Below are positions 30,698 to 41,465 of a stretch of 64,000 nt of DNA, piece by piece. Numbering within the stretch: the stretch's first letter is position 1; every line of letters starts with the position of its first letter. The translations under genes were made by a program, and so were the position numbers. Source of the stretch: Pegoplata infirma (taxonomy: Eukaryota > Arthropoda > Insecta > Diptera > Anthomyiidae); the NCBI GenBank assembly GCA_963921195.1, contig OY992539.1, positions 41,062,299 through 41,126,298 on the forward strand. The letters run 5' to 3'. Below the pieces are notes generated by a model, which saw only the letters and a list, made by a program, of their open reading frames with translations, ran no database searches and had not been told where the DNA came from.

Positions 30698-31498
30698 TAG
30701 TAAGAAAGTTATAGTCGGTCAAGACCGACCATATGATACCCTACACCAGTGTTTTCCGGAAAATGGGTCTCAAGTCCAAACATGGACAGATTGGATCTAT
30801 CTTTTGAAAGATCTCTATTTAGTGTAGAAAACACACACAGATCAAATTTTAGTGGAATTGGTTTATTTTTTTGCCAATAGTCAGATTTAACTGAATATCG
30901 GTCGAAATTTTGATATGGGGGACTAAGTCCAAAAATGGTCCAATTATAGTCCAATTTAATTTGGTTAATAAAGTACACGTTTAACACCTTAAAATAAAAT
31001 TTGTATAAAATATTTCCATTTTTAGGAATTTTGAGGGACTTATGTAAATTTCGGGAGGGTGGTTTGTGTGGGGACTACCAGAAGGACTGACCGTATTCCT
31101 TTGAAATTTGGAATGATGATTCGTGCATACAAAATTTGATTACCCGTAAAATTTCAAGTGATATCTGTTAAAATACAGTTATAAGAGTCATTTAAGAATA
31201 TTCCAAAGGGGGCATTTGTATGGGGGCTAGGTCATAACATGAACCGATTTTTATCAATTTCAATAGGCTTCGTCCTTGGGCCAAAAGATGCTTAAGTTTC
31301 AAATTTCAAGTCAATTGGTTAAAAATTGCGACCTGTATTGTGCTTAAACCGATAGATGAACAGACGGACGGACATCACTAAATTGACTCAAATCGACTCG
31401 GTATACTTAAAAGTAGGTCTAGGACCAATATTTTGGGTATTACAAACATCAGCACAAACTCATTATACCCTGTACCACAGAGTGGTGTAGGGTATAAA
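30698..31498 (+). mobile_element. DINE-1-related element, subtype 4, forward
   Basis: It starts AGTAAGAAAGTTATAGTCGG with the hairpin GGTCAAGACCGACC, then GATACCCTACACC, AAACCGATAGATGAACAGAC, GGACGGACATCACTAAATTG and the end CAGAGTGGTGTAGGGTATAA. Its mirror copy lies 41 bases away at 31540-32322. Non-coding. Confidence 0.8.
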
Positions 31499-31539
31499 AA
31501 GTTACCAAGTTCGAATGGATATTTTAACACACGTCTTTA

Positions 31540-32322
31540 TACCCTACACCACTCTGTGGTACAGGGTATAATGAGTTTGTGCTGATGTTTGTAACTACCC
31601 GAAATATTGGTACTAGACCTACCTTTACCGATCGACTCAGAATTACTTTTTGAGTCGATTTAGCGATGTCCGTCCGTCCGTCTGTCCATCTATCGGTTTA
31701 AGCATACAGGTCACAATTTTTCATCAATTGACTTTAAATATGAAACTTATGCATCTTTTGGTCCAAGGACGAAGCCTATTGAAATTGGAGATAATCGGCC
31801 CATGTTAAGACCTAGCCCCCATACAAACGCCCCCTTTTGGATTTGGCTTAAATGACTCTTATAACCGTATTAAAATAGATGCCGCGTTTAAATTCAGCAG
31901 GTAATTAAATTTAAAAATTTTTTTTTATGCACAAATCACCATTCCAAATTTCAAAGGAATCGGGTCAGTCCTTCTGGTAGTCCCCATACAAACCACCTTC
32001 CCGATATTCACATAATTAAATTTTATTTTTAGGTGTTAAACGTGTACTTCAGTAACCAAATCAAATCGGAATATAATTGGACCATTTTTGGACTTAGTCC
32101 CCCATATAAAAATTTCGACCGATATTCAGTTAAATTGGTTTATTGACAAAAAATAAACCAATTCCACTAAAATTTGATCTGTGTGTGTTTTCTGCACTAA
32201 ATAAAGATCTAACAAAAGACAGATACAATCGGTTATTGTTTGGACTTGGGACCCATTTTCCGGAAAACACTGGTGTAGGGTATCATATGGTCGGTCTTGA
32301 CCGACTATAACTTTCTTACTTG
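31540..32322 (-). mobile_element. DINE-1-related element, subtype 4, reverse partner
   Basis: On the plus strand it opens TTATACCCTACACCACTCTG and closes GGTCTTGACCGACTATAACT, the mirror of 30698-31498. (GTCY)n is GTCCGTCCGTCTGTCC at about 31668-31683. The pair forms a large inverted repeat with a short spacer. A further fragment of this subtype is at 43690-44060. Confidence 0.8.
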
Positions 32323-32355
32323 TTTTTTGGTGTGTAAGTTTATATTATGAATATA

Positions 32356-33077
32356 CCCAGCAAAATTTTCGGTTGCAAAGAACCGATTGTGGAACAACTT
32401 ATACTTCCCTAGAACCTGTTCTAATTCTTGTGCAACACCGATTCTTTTAACAAAGGGATTGTCCCAAAAGCAACAGGTGTTTGTAAGCAAAATTATAACA
32501 TATTGTTGTTCCTCGGAATCGGTTCTAGAAGTAAAATTTGGAACAGAAATAAGAATTAAAGAAATATATTGAATTGCATTAATTTATTTAACAAAGATAA
32601 AGACAATCATATATAAATGGAATATTTACATTTTTTTAACACACATTTATCCTTTTTCGCCTCCAAAGTTGCATTTTGGACCTTGCAATAATGACATACC
32701 AGAACATGAATTTTCTGCAAACAAAAATAAAAAATATAATATTATTAGTACTTGGCCCGACCCAGACAATGAAAATTTAATTCACTCACCTTTGTTTCAA
32801 CAATTTTCACGATGTAATCTGCTTTTTTAGTAGAATTCCGTGTTTTTTCTTGGTTAACAAAAATAAATTGATATTTATTTTTTAATTTTTTTGACACATA
32901 ATTTTTTTTTAATTCCTGAGAACCAAAATGTTATGAAACTTTGATTGCAGAGAACAAGCTTCGCAATAATTTTCACTTAACTTGTTCTGAATAATTAAAG
33001 TGTAATAGTGTTTGGTAAGCGAAGAACCTGTTCTAGAACAAGTGTTGTCAGAATCGGTTCTGAAAAATTTTCCTGGG
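32356..33077. mobile_element. TA-target foldback E6 (CCCAGCAAAATTTT ends)
   Basis: The ends CCCAGCAAAATTTTCGG and the inverse CCCAGGAAAATTTTTC are flanked by TA (32354-32355 and 33078-33079). AACCGATTC / GAATCGGTTCT and GAACCTGTTCTA words recur in both arms. Unknown family. Confidence 0.78.
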
Positions 33078-33128
33078 TATGAACGAGTCGAATTGATGTA
33101 AAATTTGCCACGTTACAACTTTGAGCTT

Positions 33129-33615
33129 CCCAGCAAAAATTGGAATTACTAGTAATGGGTTTTGTAATCCGAAACAGATGTTAATAAGTAGTTACTTATT
33201 GAATGAAACACTAATTATTTTAACAAGGACGTGAGACAAAAATAACTAGTGAAGAGTATGGAGATAAATAAGTAGTTACTGCCTCGGATTACAAATAAGG
33301 AGTAAAAACCCCTTACCAATAAGAAGTAAAATAATTAGTTAATTAAAACTTTTAAAATTAAACTTGTTTTTACTAAAACTTAAAAATTCCGTAGTTTTTA
33401 TTAAGTTTTTAAGTATTTTTTAAGTTAATTGAATTGTAAAGGTTAAAAACTGCATAAAGTGCAAGAAGATATTACTTAGAGGTGCTTTTATAACATATTA
33501 CTGAGAAGTAGTTACTTTTGAGCTTAAAATAATGTTAATGGTAATGGGTACTCATTATAAATAATGTACTTGGTAATGATTACTTTTCACAACTCATTAC
33601 CATGTTTTTGCTGGG
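33129..33615 (+). mobile_element. Element E7, complete 487-bp copy
   Basis: CCCAGCAAAAATTGGAATTA and the inverse CCCAGCAAAAACATGG are the ends. Body blocks are TTACTAGTAATGGG, TAAGTAGTTACTTATT and GGTAATGGGTACTC. It is the intact partner of 14436-15467 and the empty site for the pogo-like element there. Confidence 0.75.
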
Positions 33616-34296
33616 TTTTTATACCCTCCAACTACAGTATGGGGGTATACTCACTTTGTCATTCCGTTTGTAACACATCGAAATATCGGTCGGGGACCCC
33701 ATAAAGTATATATATTATTGATCTATGATCAATTCTAAGACTTTTCTAGAATGTCCGTATGTCCGTCCGTCCGTCCGTCTGTATAAGACACGATGCAGTC
33801 CAAAATAAAAGAGATAGACTCGTTAAGTTTGGCACGAATATGTCTTTTGGTTCTAGGCAGTTTAAGTTCGTAAATGGGCAAAATCGGACCAGGGGGAAAA
33901 AGTTCCCCCTTGAAGAACTTAACTAACCTCTGAAAAACGCCATATTTTCACAGGTTTTTTTTTATATTTTTGTTAAGCAAATGAAACAATTTGATGCCAG
34001 AAAAAGTTCTAGGTCCTGCAATTGGACTTAGGAAATAAAAAAAATATTTTTTTTGCCCGCCCCCCCTTTTGTGGGCGTGGATATTAAAATTTTTTTTAAA
34101 TAATGATAAAATTGTATTACCTAAGCTTAAAAAGCATAATAAATAAATTTTAAAACATTTACCACATGGGTTTATGTGTCCCCCAATGACCCCTTCTGCC
34201 CCCCTCAAAAAAAAACGCCCCTGCAATTTTTTTTATTTTTTATATGTTGGAGGGTATTATAGATTCGGCACGGCCGAATTTAACACTCTCACTTGT
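33616..34296 (-). mobile_element. DINE-1/mini-me subtype 1, well preserved, reverse
   Basis: Plus-strand order: TTTTTATACCCTCCAACTAC, CATTCCGTTTGTAACACATC, GAAATATCGGTCGGGGACC, CCATAAAGTATATATATTAT, the (GTCY)n tract GTCCGTCCGTCCGTCTGT, GTGGGCGTGGATATTAAAAT, TTCGGCACGGCCGAA and CACTTGTTTT. This is the clearest match to the known DINE-1/INE-1 layout in the window. Short frames here are incidental. Confidence 0.85.
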
Positions 34297-34540
34297 TTTG
34301 TTCTAGTTTTAGATTTTTTTAATAAAATGACATTAAAGCATGTTTATAACAAAATTTTCAATTAATTTCATTGTTGATACAACAATGAATTTAATTGACA
34401 AAAATAAGTTGACATATTTTTCAAAAGTTACAAAAGCCATTTGTTGTATTAACAAAATCCAATGTAGGCTCAGTTTCAATTTAATGTTTAATTGTATTAA
34501 CAATGAAATTAATTGCATTGACAATTTTTTTCTTTCTGTG

Positions 34541-34825
34541 AATTTAATTAAAATTTTTAAGCCAATAACTTTTTGAAAGCGTGTTATATAAAACACCACA
34601 AAAATTGATTACAAAACATTTTTGGTCTTGTAATTTTTTTTTTTTGTTTTTTTTTTTTTAATTAAAAAATAAAATTAAAATCAAACATAAACTTACAATT
34701 TTTTCTGAATAATAGGCTTCGGTTCAGTCTTTCATCAGTCTTTCACTTTACAATTGACATGAAATTTTCCGAATCACATGAAATCGAATTCAATGTTCTA
34801 TTGTTTAAATTTTTTTTCGAAGATA
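34541..34825. other. Unassigned AT-rich spacer between T and F5
   Basis: No gene or shared repeat recognised. Confidence 0.45.
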
Positions 34826-35684
34826 ACACCGCTCAACAGTCATTTTCCGGTTTGAATTCTGGTGATGAATTTTAGTAGACTTTGATCTCCTGATTCCAAA
34901 TCTGTACTCCAAATTTTTCCATCACGTTCAGATTTTTAGTTATTCACGGTTAAAAATGCGAAAAATTACGATTTTTGCATTATTTGAAAGCCTGCACAGC
35001 AGCCATTGAGTGGAATACAAATCTGGTATAAAGCGCAAAAGTATAATTTGTCTATGGTCTCCAACATAGAAAACAATTTTTTTTAAATTATTGCGTTTGG
35101 TTGGGTTATTCTTGAATTTTAAAATGATACTGTTAAAATACCATATTTGTAAAAAAAAGTAAGAAAAACTAAAAAAAAATAAATATTTTACAAATTTAAT
35201 TTTTCTGTGTTATTTTTCGTATAAACCAGAAGATATCTTTAATGGGTTTAAAAGTCTATAAGAAAGAATGAACTTTTGCCTAAATTTTGAGCTCTTCACA
35301 TTAAAGATTGATCATCTGGTTTTTGTTTTAGAGCCTTTTAAAATTGTGTTTTTTCTAATTTTTTTCACAGTGTTTTTTTAAAATAGATGTTTGGCAAATA
35401 ATATTGCAACAACTTCAAATTTGTTTGATCATATATTTGAGATCATAGTTCAATTCTACTCTAACGCTTTATACCAGATTTTTATTCCACGCAGTGGCTG
35501 CTGTGCAGGCTTTCAAAAAATGCAAAAATCTCGTTTTTTCGCATTTTCAACCGCGAATAATTAAAATTCTAGACGTGATGAAAAAATTTGGAGCACAGAT
35601 TTGGAATCAGCGAGTCAAAATCTTTAAAAATTTTGTATCAAACTTCAAACCGGAGCCAAAAACCTTCGATTTGTTGAGCGGTGT
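34826..35684. mobile_element. Foldback element F5 copy 2
   Basis: ACACCGCTCAACAGTCATTT and the inverse ACACCGCTCAACAAATCG are the ends. It follows the order of 11008-12024 but lacks the 125-bp hairpin, making it the empty-site reference. Right flank AATTAA is common to both copies, so the true boundary may be a few bases further. Confidence 0.82.
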
Positions 35685-35752
35685 AATTAAAAGTTAAAAA
35701 ATTATAACGAAAAACTGAATTGGTATTACTTTCACCAAACTTTATTCATGAG

Positions 35753-36329
35753 TAGGGATGAGATTTCCATGCAAATGCATGTTTTTTGTCGATAGTTTAA
35801 AAACGAATTTGACCAATTATCTTTCCGTATCAAGAAATTTGCGTTAAAATGGCATCGATTTGTTTTTGCATATTTTTGCATATTTTGGTGAAAATGCATA
35901 TTTTTGCATATTTTGGTTTTAAATGCATATTTTTTGCATATTTCCAACTTTTAAGTGCATATTTTTGCATATTTTGGCATAAACTAGCAAAAACCCAAAT
36001 TGAAATTTATTTGTTTCAAAAACTATTTTAAATTTTAAAAATTTATTTTAGAAATAAGAAAAAAAATTTTTTTTCTTAAAAATTTTTTTTTTATAGATTG
36101 TGTTAATTTCTAAAAAATCTTGCTTATATAAAAATTTAAATGTTAATATTTAAACCCGGCGTTACTCTTTGCGTTTTAAGAAGTTTTTCCTATGAAAATA
36201 AGATTTTTAATGCACACATTTTATTTTTTAGTGCATATTTTTAGGTTTTTTAGTGCATATTTTGAATTTTTTAGCGCATATTTTAAGCGCATATTTTAGA
36301 TTTTTTAGTGCATGAAAATCTCATCCCTA
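35753..36329 (+). mobile_element. hAT MITE N2 copy 2, 8-bp TSD TTCATGAG
   Basis: TAGGGATGAGATTTCCATGC and the inverse of GCATGAAAATCTCATCCCTA are flanked by exact TTCATGAG copies (35745-35752 and 36330-36337). About ten TGCATATTTTTGCATATTTT words fill the left half, and TTTTTTAGTGCATATTTT words the right. The word density and placement suggest subterminal transposase-binding repeats. Non-coding. Confidence 0.93.
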
Positions 36330-36337
36330 TTCATGAG

Positions 36338-37316
36338 CAACATAACGAGAAAAACTTTCAGAAGTGAAATCTAAAACACCAAACAAATTCGGAAATTTTA
36401 ATTTTCACATTTTTTATGCCAATTACTTTTGAAAAATTATAAATTGTACTTTGCTATTAAATTTAAAACTTGAGGCGGGATGACCATCAAAAAGCGTGAT
36501 AATCCCGCTAAAAGCGGGATGGTTGGTAAAGTTAAGTATATTAGTTAAAACTAATACATTTTAGTTTTTCCAAAGAAAATAAATTATCAACTTGTTACCA
36601 CAAAAAAAAATTATATTTGATCAAATTGTTATTAAAGAGATAAAACTGTCTGTTTTGTTAAATAAACAATTTTCTTTTAAATTTTTTAAATATTTCTTTT
36701 TAAATTAAAATATTAATTTTAAATTGAAAATGTAAAAAATTTTCTTTCATAAAAAAAATAGTCTTTAACTAATTTACTAATTTGTTGATTTCTTTAAGTG
36801 TTTTGCCATTAAGATTTTCAAGAAAAAATTGTTGCGTGTTGCATAGTAATACCAATAGTAGGAAAGAAAAATGAAAGTCTTAATGTATTTTCTTGTCTTT
36901 AATGGCTAAAGGCGGTTAACTTTAGTAGTGGCGGCCAATGTAATTCAAGTTCATACTCTGTACAAACAAACATCCAGCAACTAATGTAGTCGTCGTTGTT
37001 GTTGAAACATGTTGCATGCCAAGATTACGTTGTCTTTTAGGCCTATTATAACAACTAACTTACCAAACAACCAACCAACCACAAGCCAAAAACCACCAAA
37101 TTATAACCAGTATCTTTCTTACAATTAGATTATTTTATGTTTGTCTTATGTGAGCAAAAGAGTGATCATCGAGTTGGCGAACTTGCCATCATAAATATTG
37201 AAAATGTTGTCCATTAACTTAAAGTGGTTGTTATTACAACATCTTATCTAAAAGTGAAGTTTATACTAATGAAACACTCGAAATTTAAATGTTTGTAGTA
37301 ATGTACAAACATACTA
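36338..37316. other. Low-repeat DNA, possibly unique sequence
   Basis: This is the longest stretch without repeats shared elsewhere in the window. Base composition is less skewed at 36890-37200 (GGCGGCCAATGTAATTCAAG, GTAGTCGTCGTTGTTGTTG, ACTAACTTACCAAACAACCA). A GC-rich stem AATCCCGC / GCGGGATGG is at 36501-36522. No coding frame is recognisable; it could be intronic or intergenic. Confidence 0.5.
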
Positions 37317-37859
37317 CACACAAAAATTTTTTTTTTTCAAATTACTAGGAAAAGTCTCGTAATCCTATTTTACCAATATTTTACAGTTTTCCTTGTTTTT
37401 TAACAAATCGAAATTTAAATTTTTTTTTGTAATTTTACATTTTTTTTTTTTTTAATTTTACAAATTCTCAAGATAATTTTACAAAAAAAATCTAGAAAAT
37501 TCACGAGAATTCCTTGTAATTTTAATTGCGCCAAAAAATTTTAAATTTACAATTTTATTGGTAAAAAGTTTGTAAAATTACAAAATTATTGGTAAAAAGC
37601 TTGTAAAATTACTAGGAATTCTCGTAAAATAGGAGGCAGCAACAAATCTAGTAAAATTACGAAACCTCTTTGTAAATTTTATCGTGTAAAAAAATTTGTA
37701 AATTTACAATTTTATTGGTAAAAACCTTGTAAAATTACAAAATTATTGGTAAAAATCTTGTAAAATTACTAGGAATTTTTGTCAAATAGGAGGTGGCAAA
37801 CAAAAAAAAAGTTACAAGTTTTTCTTGTTATTTTACAAGGGTTTTTTTTTTTTTGAGTG
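37317..37859 (-). mobile_element. TIR family B, reverse copy
   Basis: CACACAAAAATTTTT and the inverse CACTCAAAAAAAAAAAAACC end the element, with TA at 37315-37316 and 37860-37861. TCGTAATCCTATTTTACCAA and AAATTTACAATTTTATTGGT follow the reversed order of 4096-4626. Confidence 0.82.
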
Positions 37860-38095
37860 TAGATTATAGTAAAGAACAACACACTGCGAAAAAGAAACGA
37901 CAAAACTCAAATTGGGGAACAAATTTTATCGAGAATAGTGCACAAATTTCCATTTTTGAGTAGGTTTATTTTAGCTCGAGGTCGTTATTTCTTTTACTAA
38001 CACTACGTAACATCAAATTTGTGACACGAGGTCTGCCCATAATTTCTATAAAATTAAGGCATGCTGATTTCCATGGTGAAGTCCGTTTTGGAATC
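37860..38095. other. Spacer with an E16 end fragment
   Basis: TTTTGAGTAGGTTTATTTTA and GCTCGAGGTCGTTATTTC at 37958-37994 match the right end of the foldback at 53283-53727. The rest is unassigned. Confidence 0.5.
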
Positions 38096-38522
38096 AATGG
38101 AACAGTTTTCTTGCAAATCTTCTTCAATGTTTTGCCCATTTTTTGGCAGTTTTTTTTTATTTTAAAAAATCAGCCTTCACAAATTTAAATTTGGTTGATT
38201 TGGGAAACGTGGACTAGACCCATAGCAATATACTAAGTACGAATTTGGTTTAAATTGCTTTAGTTTTAGAGGTAAAATCGCGATTTTTCTTATCAGAGAA
38301 AAAAATATAATGAAATCAAAAGTAACAAAACAAATTGTTAGCAACTAACTTCCAGTTCAACAACGTTTTTAATTTTATCAACAATTTATATAGTTAATGT
38401 GCCAAAAATCCAATTTAATTTCTAATTAAATGCATCAATTAAAATCATTGTTGAAAAACGCACAAAATCCTCATTGATAACACAGACACCTTATAAATTC
38501 ATTTAATGAAGCTCAAATTTAT

Positions 38523-38600
38523 GTGACGATAGCTCGGTGGTAGTGTGCTAGACTCAAATCATGAACATTGCGGGTTCGCTGCCAGCTGGCGGAAACATTT
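38523..38600 (+). other. tRNA-like module 1 of element T copy 2
   Basis: TAGCTCGGTGGTAGTGTGC gives an A-box-like D-arm, with GCTC/GTGC imperfectly paired, and GGGTTCGCTGCC a B-box-like word. A T run begins at about 38599. No paired acceptor stem. Confidence 0.6.
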
Positions 38601-38683
38601 TTTTATTTATTTTTATTTTAAATTATTTTTGTTTTGCTATTCTGCAACACCTTTTATACGCGTTAAGTCAAGTAAAAAATATA

Positions 38684-38772
38684 TGAGAAATAGCACGGTG
38701 GTAGTGTGCTAGACTCGTACCATGTTCGTTGCCGGTTCGATTCCAGCTGCCGCTAGATGTTTTTTTTTTTAT
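38684..38772 (+). other. tRNA-like module 2 of element T copy 2
   Basis: TAGCACGGTGGTAGTGTGC has a perfect four-pair D-stem (GCAC/GTGC) and ten of twelve A-box positions. GGTTCGATTCC at about 38734-38744 is a perfect B box. At least ten T residues follow from 38760, a good Pol III stop. Anticodon and acceptor stems cannot be drawn, so it is not a normal tRNA. Confidence 0.65.
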
Positions 38773-38859
38773 TTTTTTATATTTTTTTTTAAATAAAATG
38801 ACATGAAAACCGGTTTATTTCCTGTAATATACGCGTATAGTCAACTATAAATATATACA

Positions 38860-38952
38860 AGGAATAGCACGGTGGTAGTGTACTAGACTCGTATCATGTT
38901 CGTTGCGGGTTCGATTCCAGCTGCCGGCTAATGTTTTTTTTTTTTTTATTTT
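38860..38952 (+). other. tRNA-like module 3 of element T copy 2
   Basis: TAGCACGGTGGTAGTGTACT and GGGTTCGATTCC repeat the layout of module 2, followed by more than ten T residues from 38934. Spacing between modules 2 and 3 is about 175 bases, so the modules are tandem repeats of a larger unit. Confidence 0.65.
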
Positions 38953-39400
38953 TTTAAATTTTTTTTGTTCTATTTTTAGATTTTTTTTGTTCTATTTTTA
39001 GATTTTTTTTATAAAATGACATTAAAGCATGCTTATTTCCGTTAATATAATTTATTACAAACTTTTCAATTAATTTCATTGTTGATACAACAATGAATTT
39101 AATTGACAAAAATGAGTTGATATTTTTTTTAAAGTTACAAAAGTCAATGTTGTATTGACAAAATCCAATGTAGGCTCAGTTTCAATTAAATGTTTAATTG
39201 TATTAACAATGAAATTAATTGTATTGACAATTTTTTTTTTCTGAGTATAATTTATTGATATTGCAATATTTTTCGCAGCTCCGTAAATAATTTTATGACC
39301 TGATCTAATTTATGTAAAAAGACTAATCAGAGTTATTAGTTTATGAAAAAAAAAATGTAGATAACTTTTTTTGCATATCGTCAAAAATCATTTTTTTATA

Positions 39401-39772
39401 ATGACAGCATCCCTTTAAAATGGGATGTATTGCTTCATATTTAAGTGTAATATATAAGCATGCCTAAAAACCTTATGTTTAAAATTTCAAGCAAAAAAGT
39501 TTATATTTGAAAAAGTTTTCTTAACAAAAACTGGTTTAAAAACCAAACTGGTTCAAGAAAATTTGTATATTTCTGGCTAACAAAACCAAAAAAATATAAC
39601 ATAATTTTAGGGAATTTAACAAAAAAAGGTAATTTAAAATCAATTTTTGGTAAGAAAACTTTTGCAAAAATAAACTTTTTACTTGAAATTTTATACAAAA
39701 GGTTTTTACACGTGGTTACATATTATACCAAAAGATAAAGCAATACATCCCATTTTAAAGGGATGCTGTCAT
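39401..39772. mobile_element. 372-bp MITE inside F6
   Basis: ATGACAGCATCCCTTTAAAA and TGGGATGTATTGCTT on the left are mirrored exactly on the right (AAGCAATACATCCCA, TTTTAAAGGGATGCTGTCAT). The 35-base TIR is perfect. Each TIR is itself palindromic (CATCCC...GGGATG). Confidence 0.85.
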
Positions 39773-40343
39773 AATACAAAATTGTTTTCTATCGATTTGG
39801 AAAAAAATTTACATGTATCAAAATTTTTTATTTCATAAATTGAAGGTCTTATTGCAAAAACTTGATAAGCAACATTTAATTTTTTGGTGTTTTTAGCCTT
39901 TTACTGAGTTTCCATTGACCGATTTTTGGCTGAAGTTTTTCTTAAACACTTCTTACAAGTATCTTGAGTATGAAAGTTATTCAAAAGATCTATTTCTATC
40001 ATTATTTTAAAAGTTTTAACGCAAAACCACCATAAAATGAAATGTTGCTTATCGAGTTTTTACAATAAGCCCTTCAATTAATAACTCAAATTAGCATTTT
40101 TATATAAATTAGATCAGGTCTTGAAATATTTACGGATATGCAAAAAATAGCGCAACATTGATAAATTATGAGAAAAATTTCAGTTTTGACCACTATAACG
40201 AATACTTATTGCTACGAATCTATTCCACATTTCCCAAATCAAACCAATTTAAATTTGTGAAAGCAGAGTTTTATAAAAAATAAAAAACCGCCAAAAAATA
40301 AACAAAACTTTGAAGAAGATTTCTAAGAAAACTGTTCCATTGT

Positions 40344-41465
40344 GGTGTTTAGCGGGACACCTTTTCTTCGCAACAAATGTTACCTAATTCTTTTATTTTG
40401 CTTTTTGCACAATAACTATACAATTTTATCATTATTTCAAATAATTTTTTGTCCACGTCTACGAAAATGTGCGGACCAAAACAAATGATGTTTTCTAGCA
40501 GTCAGACTTGGGGATTTATCCAGAGTCATAGAGTAGTACAACAAATGACGTTTGAAAAAGTAGTAAACAAAAACCATATGGTATTGTTTACGAAATTTTA
40601 TCACAAATCGAAATGTGAGCGAGATGGAAGATACCAGTTTTACAGTGAGAATGCAGATTGTTTTTTGTCTCTCTTTGCTTTACGTTTGAACTTTAGTTTG
40701 GCATTGCCAGAATTTTCCAATTATATTTGGTGATGCCAGATCTACAAAACGGTCGATGGATTACTTTATAACTTTGGATTTATCCCCAATGTTGGTGATT
40801 TCACGCGAAAAAAAAGGACAAGAAATCTAATTTGGGGATTGGGGATTTTTATGGGATATTAACAAATATTTTGGGATATTTTGAGAATATTCTAAATTAA
40901 ATCCATTTAATAACACAATCTAAGATTAATGTAATCTATGATTTTTGAAAATTGCTTTAGTGCTAACCTCTGTTTGGTACGAGATTCAGTAAAACATTCA
41001 GTAAAACTTGCATTTATCGGCAGTTAAATGTATATTAACATTGCCAAAACCGTTTTTTTTTTCTTGTTTAAGGATTTTTGGGGATTTTTTAATCGCTAAA
41101 TCTATGACAAAAAATTATAAAATTATCATTCATATTTTTTTTTTTAATTGAAGAAAATTTTTTGTGTAATTAAAAAAAAGCAGTATTTTTCTTGTTTGTG
41201 GATTTTTGTGAATATTTTGTTATATTTTTTGGGACAACGGAAAGAAGGACCTGGCAACGCTGTTTTCTAGTCCTCTGGATCTTACAGTAAGACTTTGAAC
41301 TTTTTCGGACATAAAAATGTTTCAGTTGCTTATTAAAAGTATAAAATCCTTTTAAAAATTACTTTACTTCCAGTAAGTACTTTAAGGGTGAATTTTTTCC
41401 CCTGATCCGAATGTACCCATTTCCGAACTTAATCAGCCCAAGACAATAAGACTTTAGACTTCACT
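40344..41465 (+). mobile_element. Decayed DINE-1/mini-me copy split by a hAT element
   Basis: ATACAATTTTATCATTATTT, TGTCCACGTCTACGAAAATG and TGCGGACCAAAACAAATG, then after the insertion ATTTCCGAACTTAATCAGCC and CAAGACAATAAGACTTTAG. Order as in 6146-6500. The ends are lost. Confidence 0.65.
40499..41262. mobile_element. hAT-type element, 8-bp TSD TTTTCTAG
   Basis: CAGTCAGACTTGG and the inverse CAGCGTTGCCAGG are hAT-like ends, and TTTTCTAG flanks both sides exactly (40491-40498 and 41263-41270). GGGGATTTATCC, GGATTTATCCCC and GGGGATTGGGGATTTTTATG words recur in the subterminal zones. The 94-residue frame at 40449-40733 crosses the boundary and is not a gene. Non-autonomous. Confidence 0.86.

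Larger units (their letters stand above)
27187..34540 (+). mobile_element. Element T copy 1, 7.4 kb as a result of deep nesting
   Basis: It begins CACAGAAAAAAATATCGTGA after TA (27185-27186) and ends ATTTTTTTCTTTCTGTG at 34540; the TA after the right end is lost. Compared with the compact 953-bp copy 2 at 38293-39245, its body is split by a hAT MITE, a 2.5-kb foldback, two DINE-related copies, E6, E7 and a third DINE-1. Left body: TTGTTAGCAACTAATTTCTA. Right body: TTTTAGATTTTTTTAATAAA and TTCATTGTTGATACAACAAT. Confidence 0.78.
38293..39245 (+). mobile_element. Element T copy 2, compact, with three tRNA-like modules
   Basis: TCAGAGAAAAAAATATAATG and TTTTTTTTTTCTGAG are the ends, with TA at 38291-38292 and 39246-39247. 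The order is AACGTTTTTAATTTTATCAA, the empty site for the hAT MITE (CATTGATAACACAGACACC), three tRNA-like modules in direct repeat, then TTCATTGTTGATACAACAAT. No open frame of note. Confidence 0.82.
38096..40343. mobile_element. Foldback F6, split by element T and a hairpin MITE
   Basis: AATGGAACAGTTTTCTTGCA, CACAAATTTAAATTTGGTTG and CTCCGTAAATAATTTTATGA on the left are mirrored on the right by TCTAAGAAAACTGTTCCATT, CAAACCAATTTAAATTTGTG and ATTTACGGATATGC. Arms are roughly 350 bp plus. The right arm reads through the point where element T sits in the left arm, confirming that insertion. No coding. Confidence 0.75.

Noticed and set aside
38684..38772. A functional tRNA gene
   Set aside because: D-stem and B box are good, but no acceptor or anticodon stem can be drawn and position 33 is not T in any alignment of the loop.
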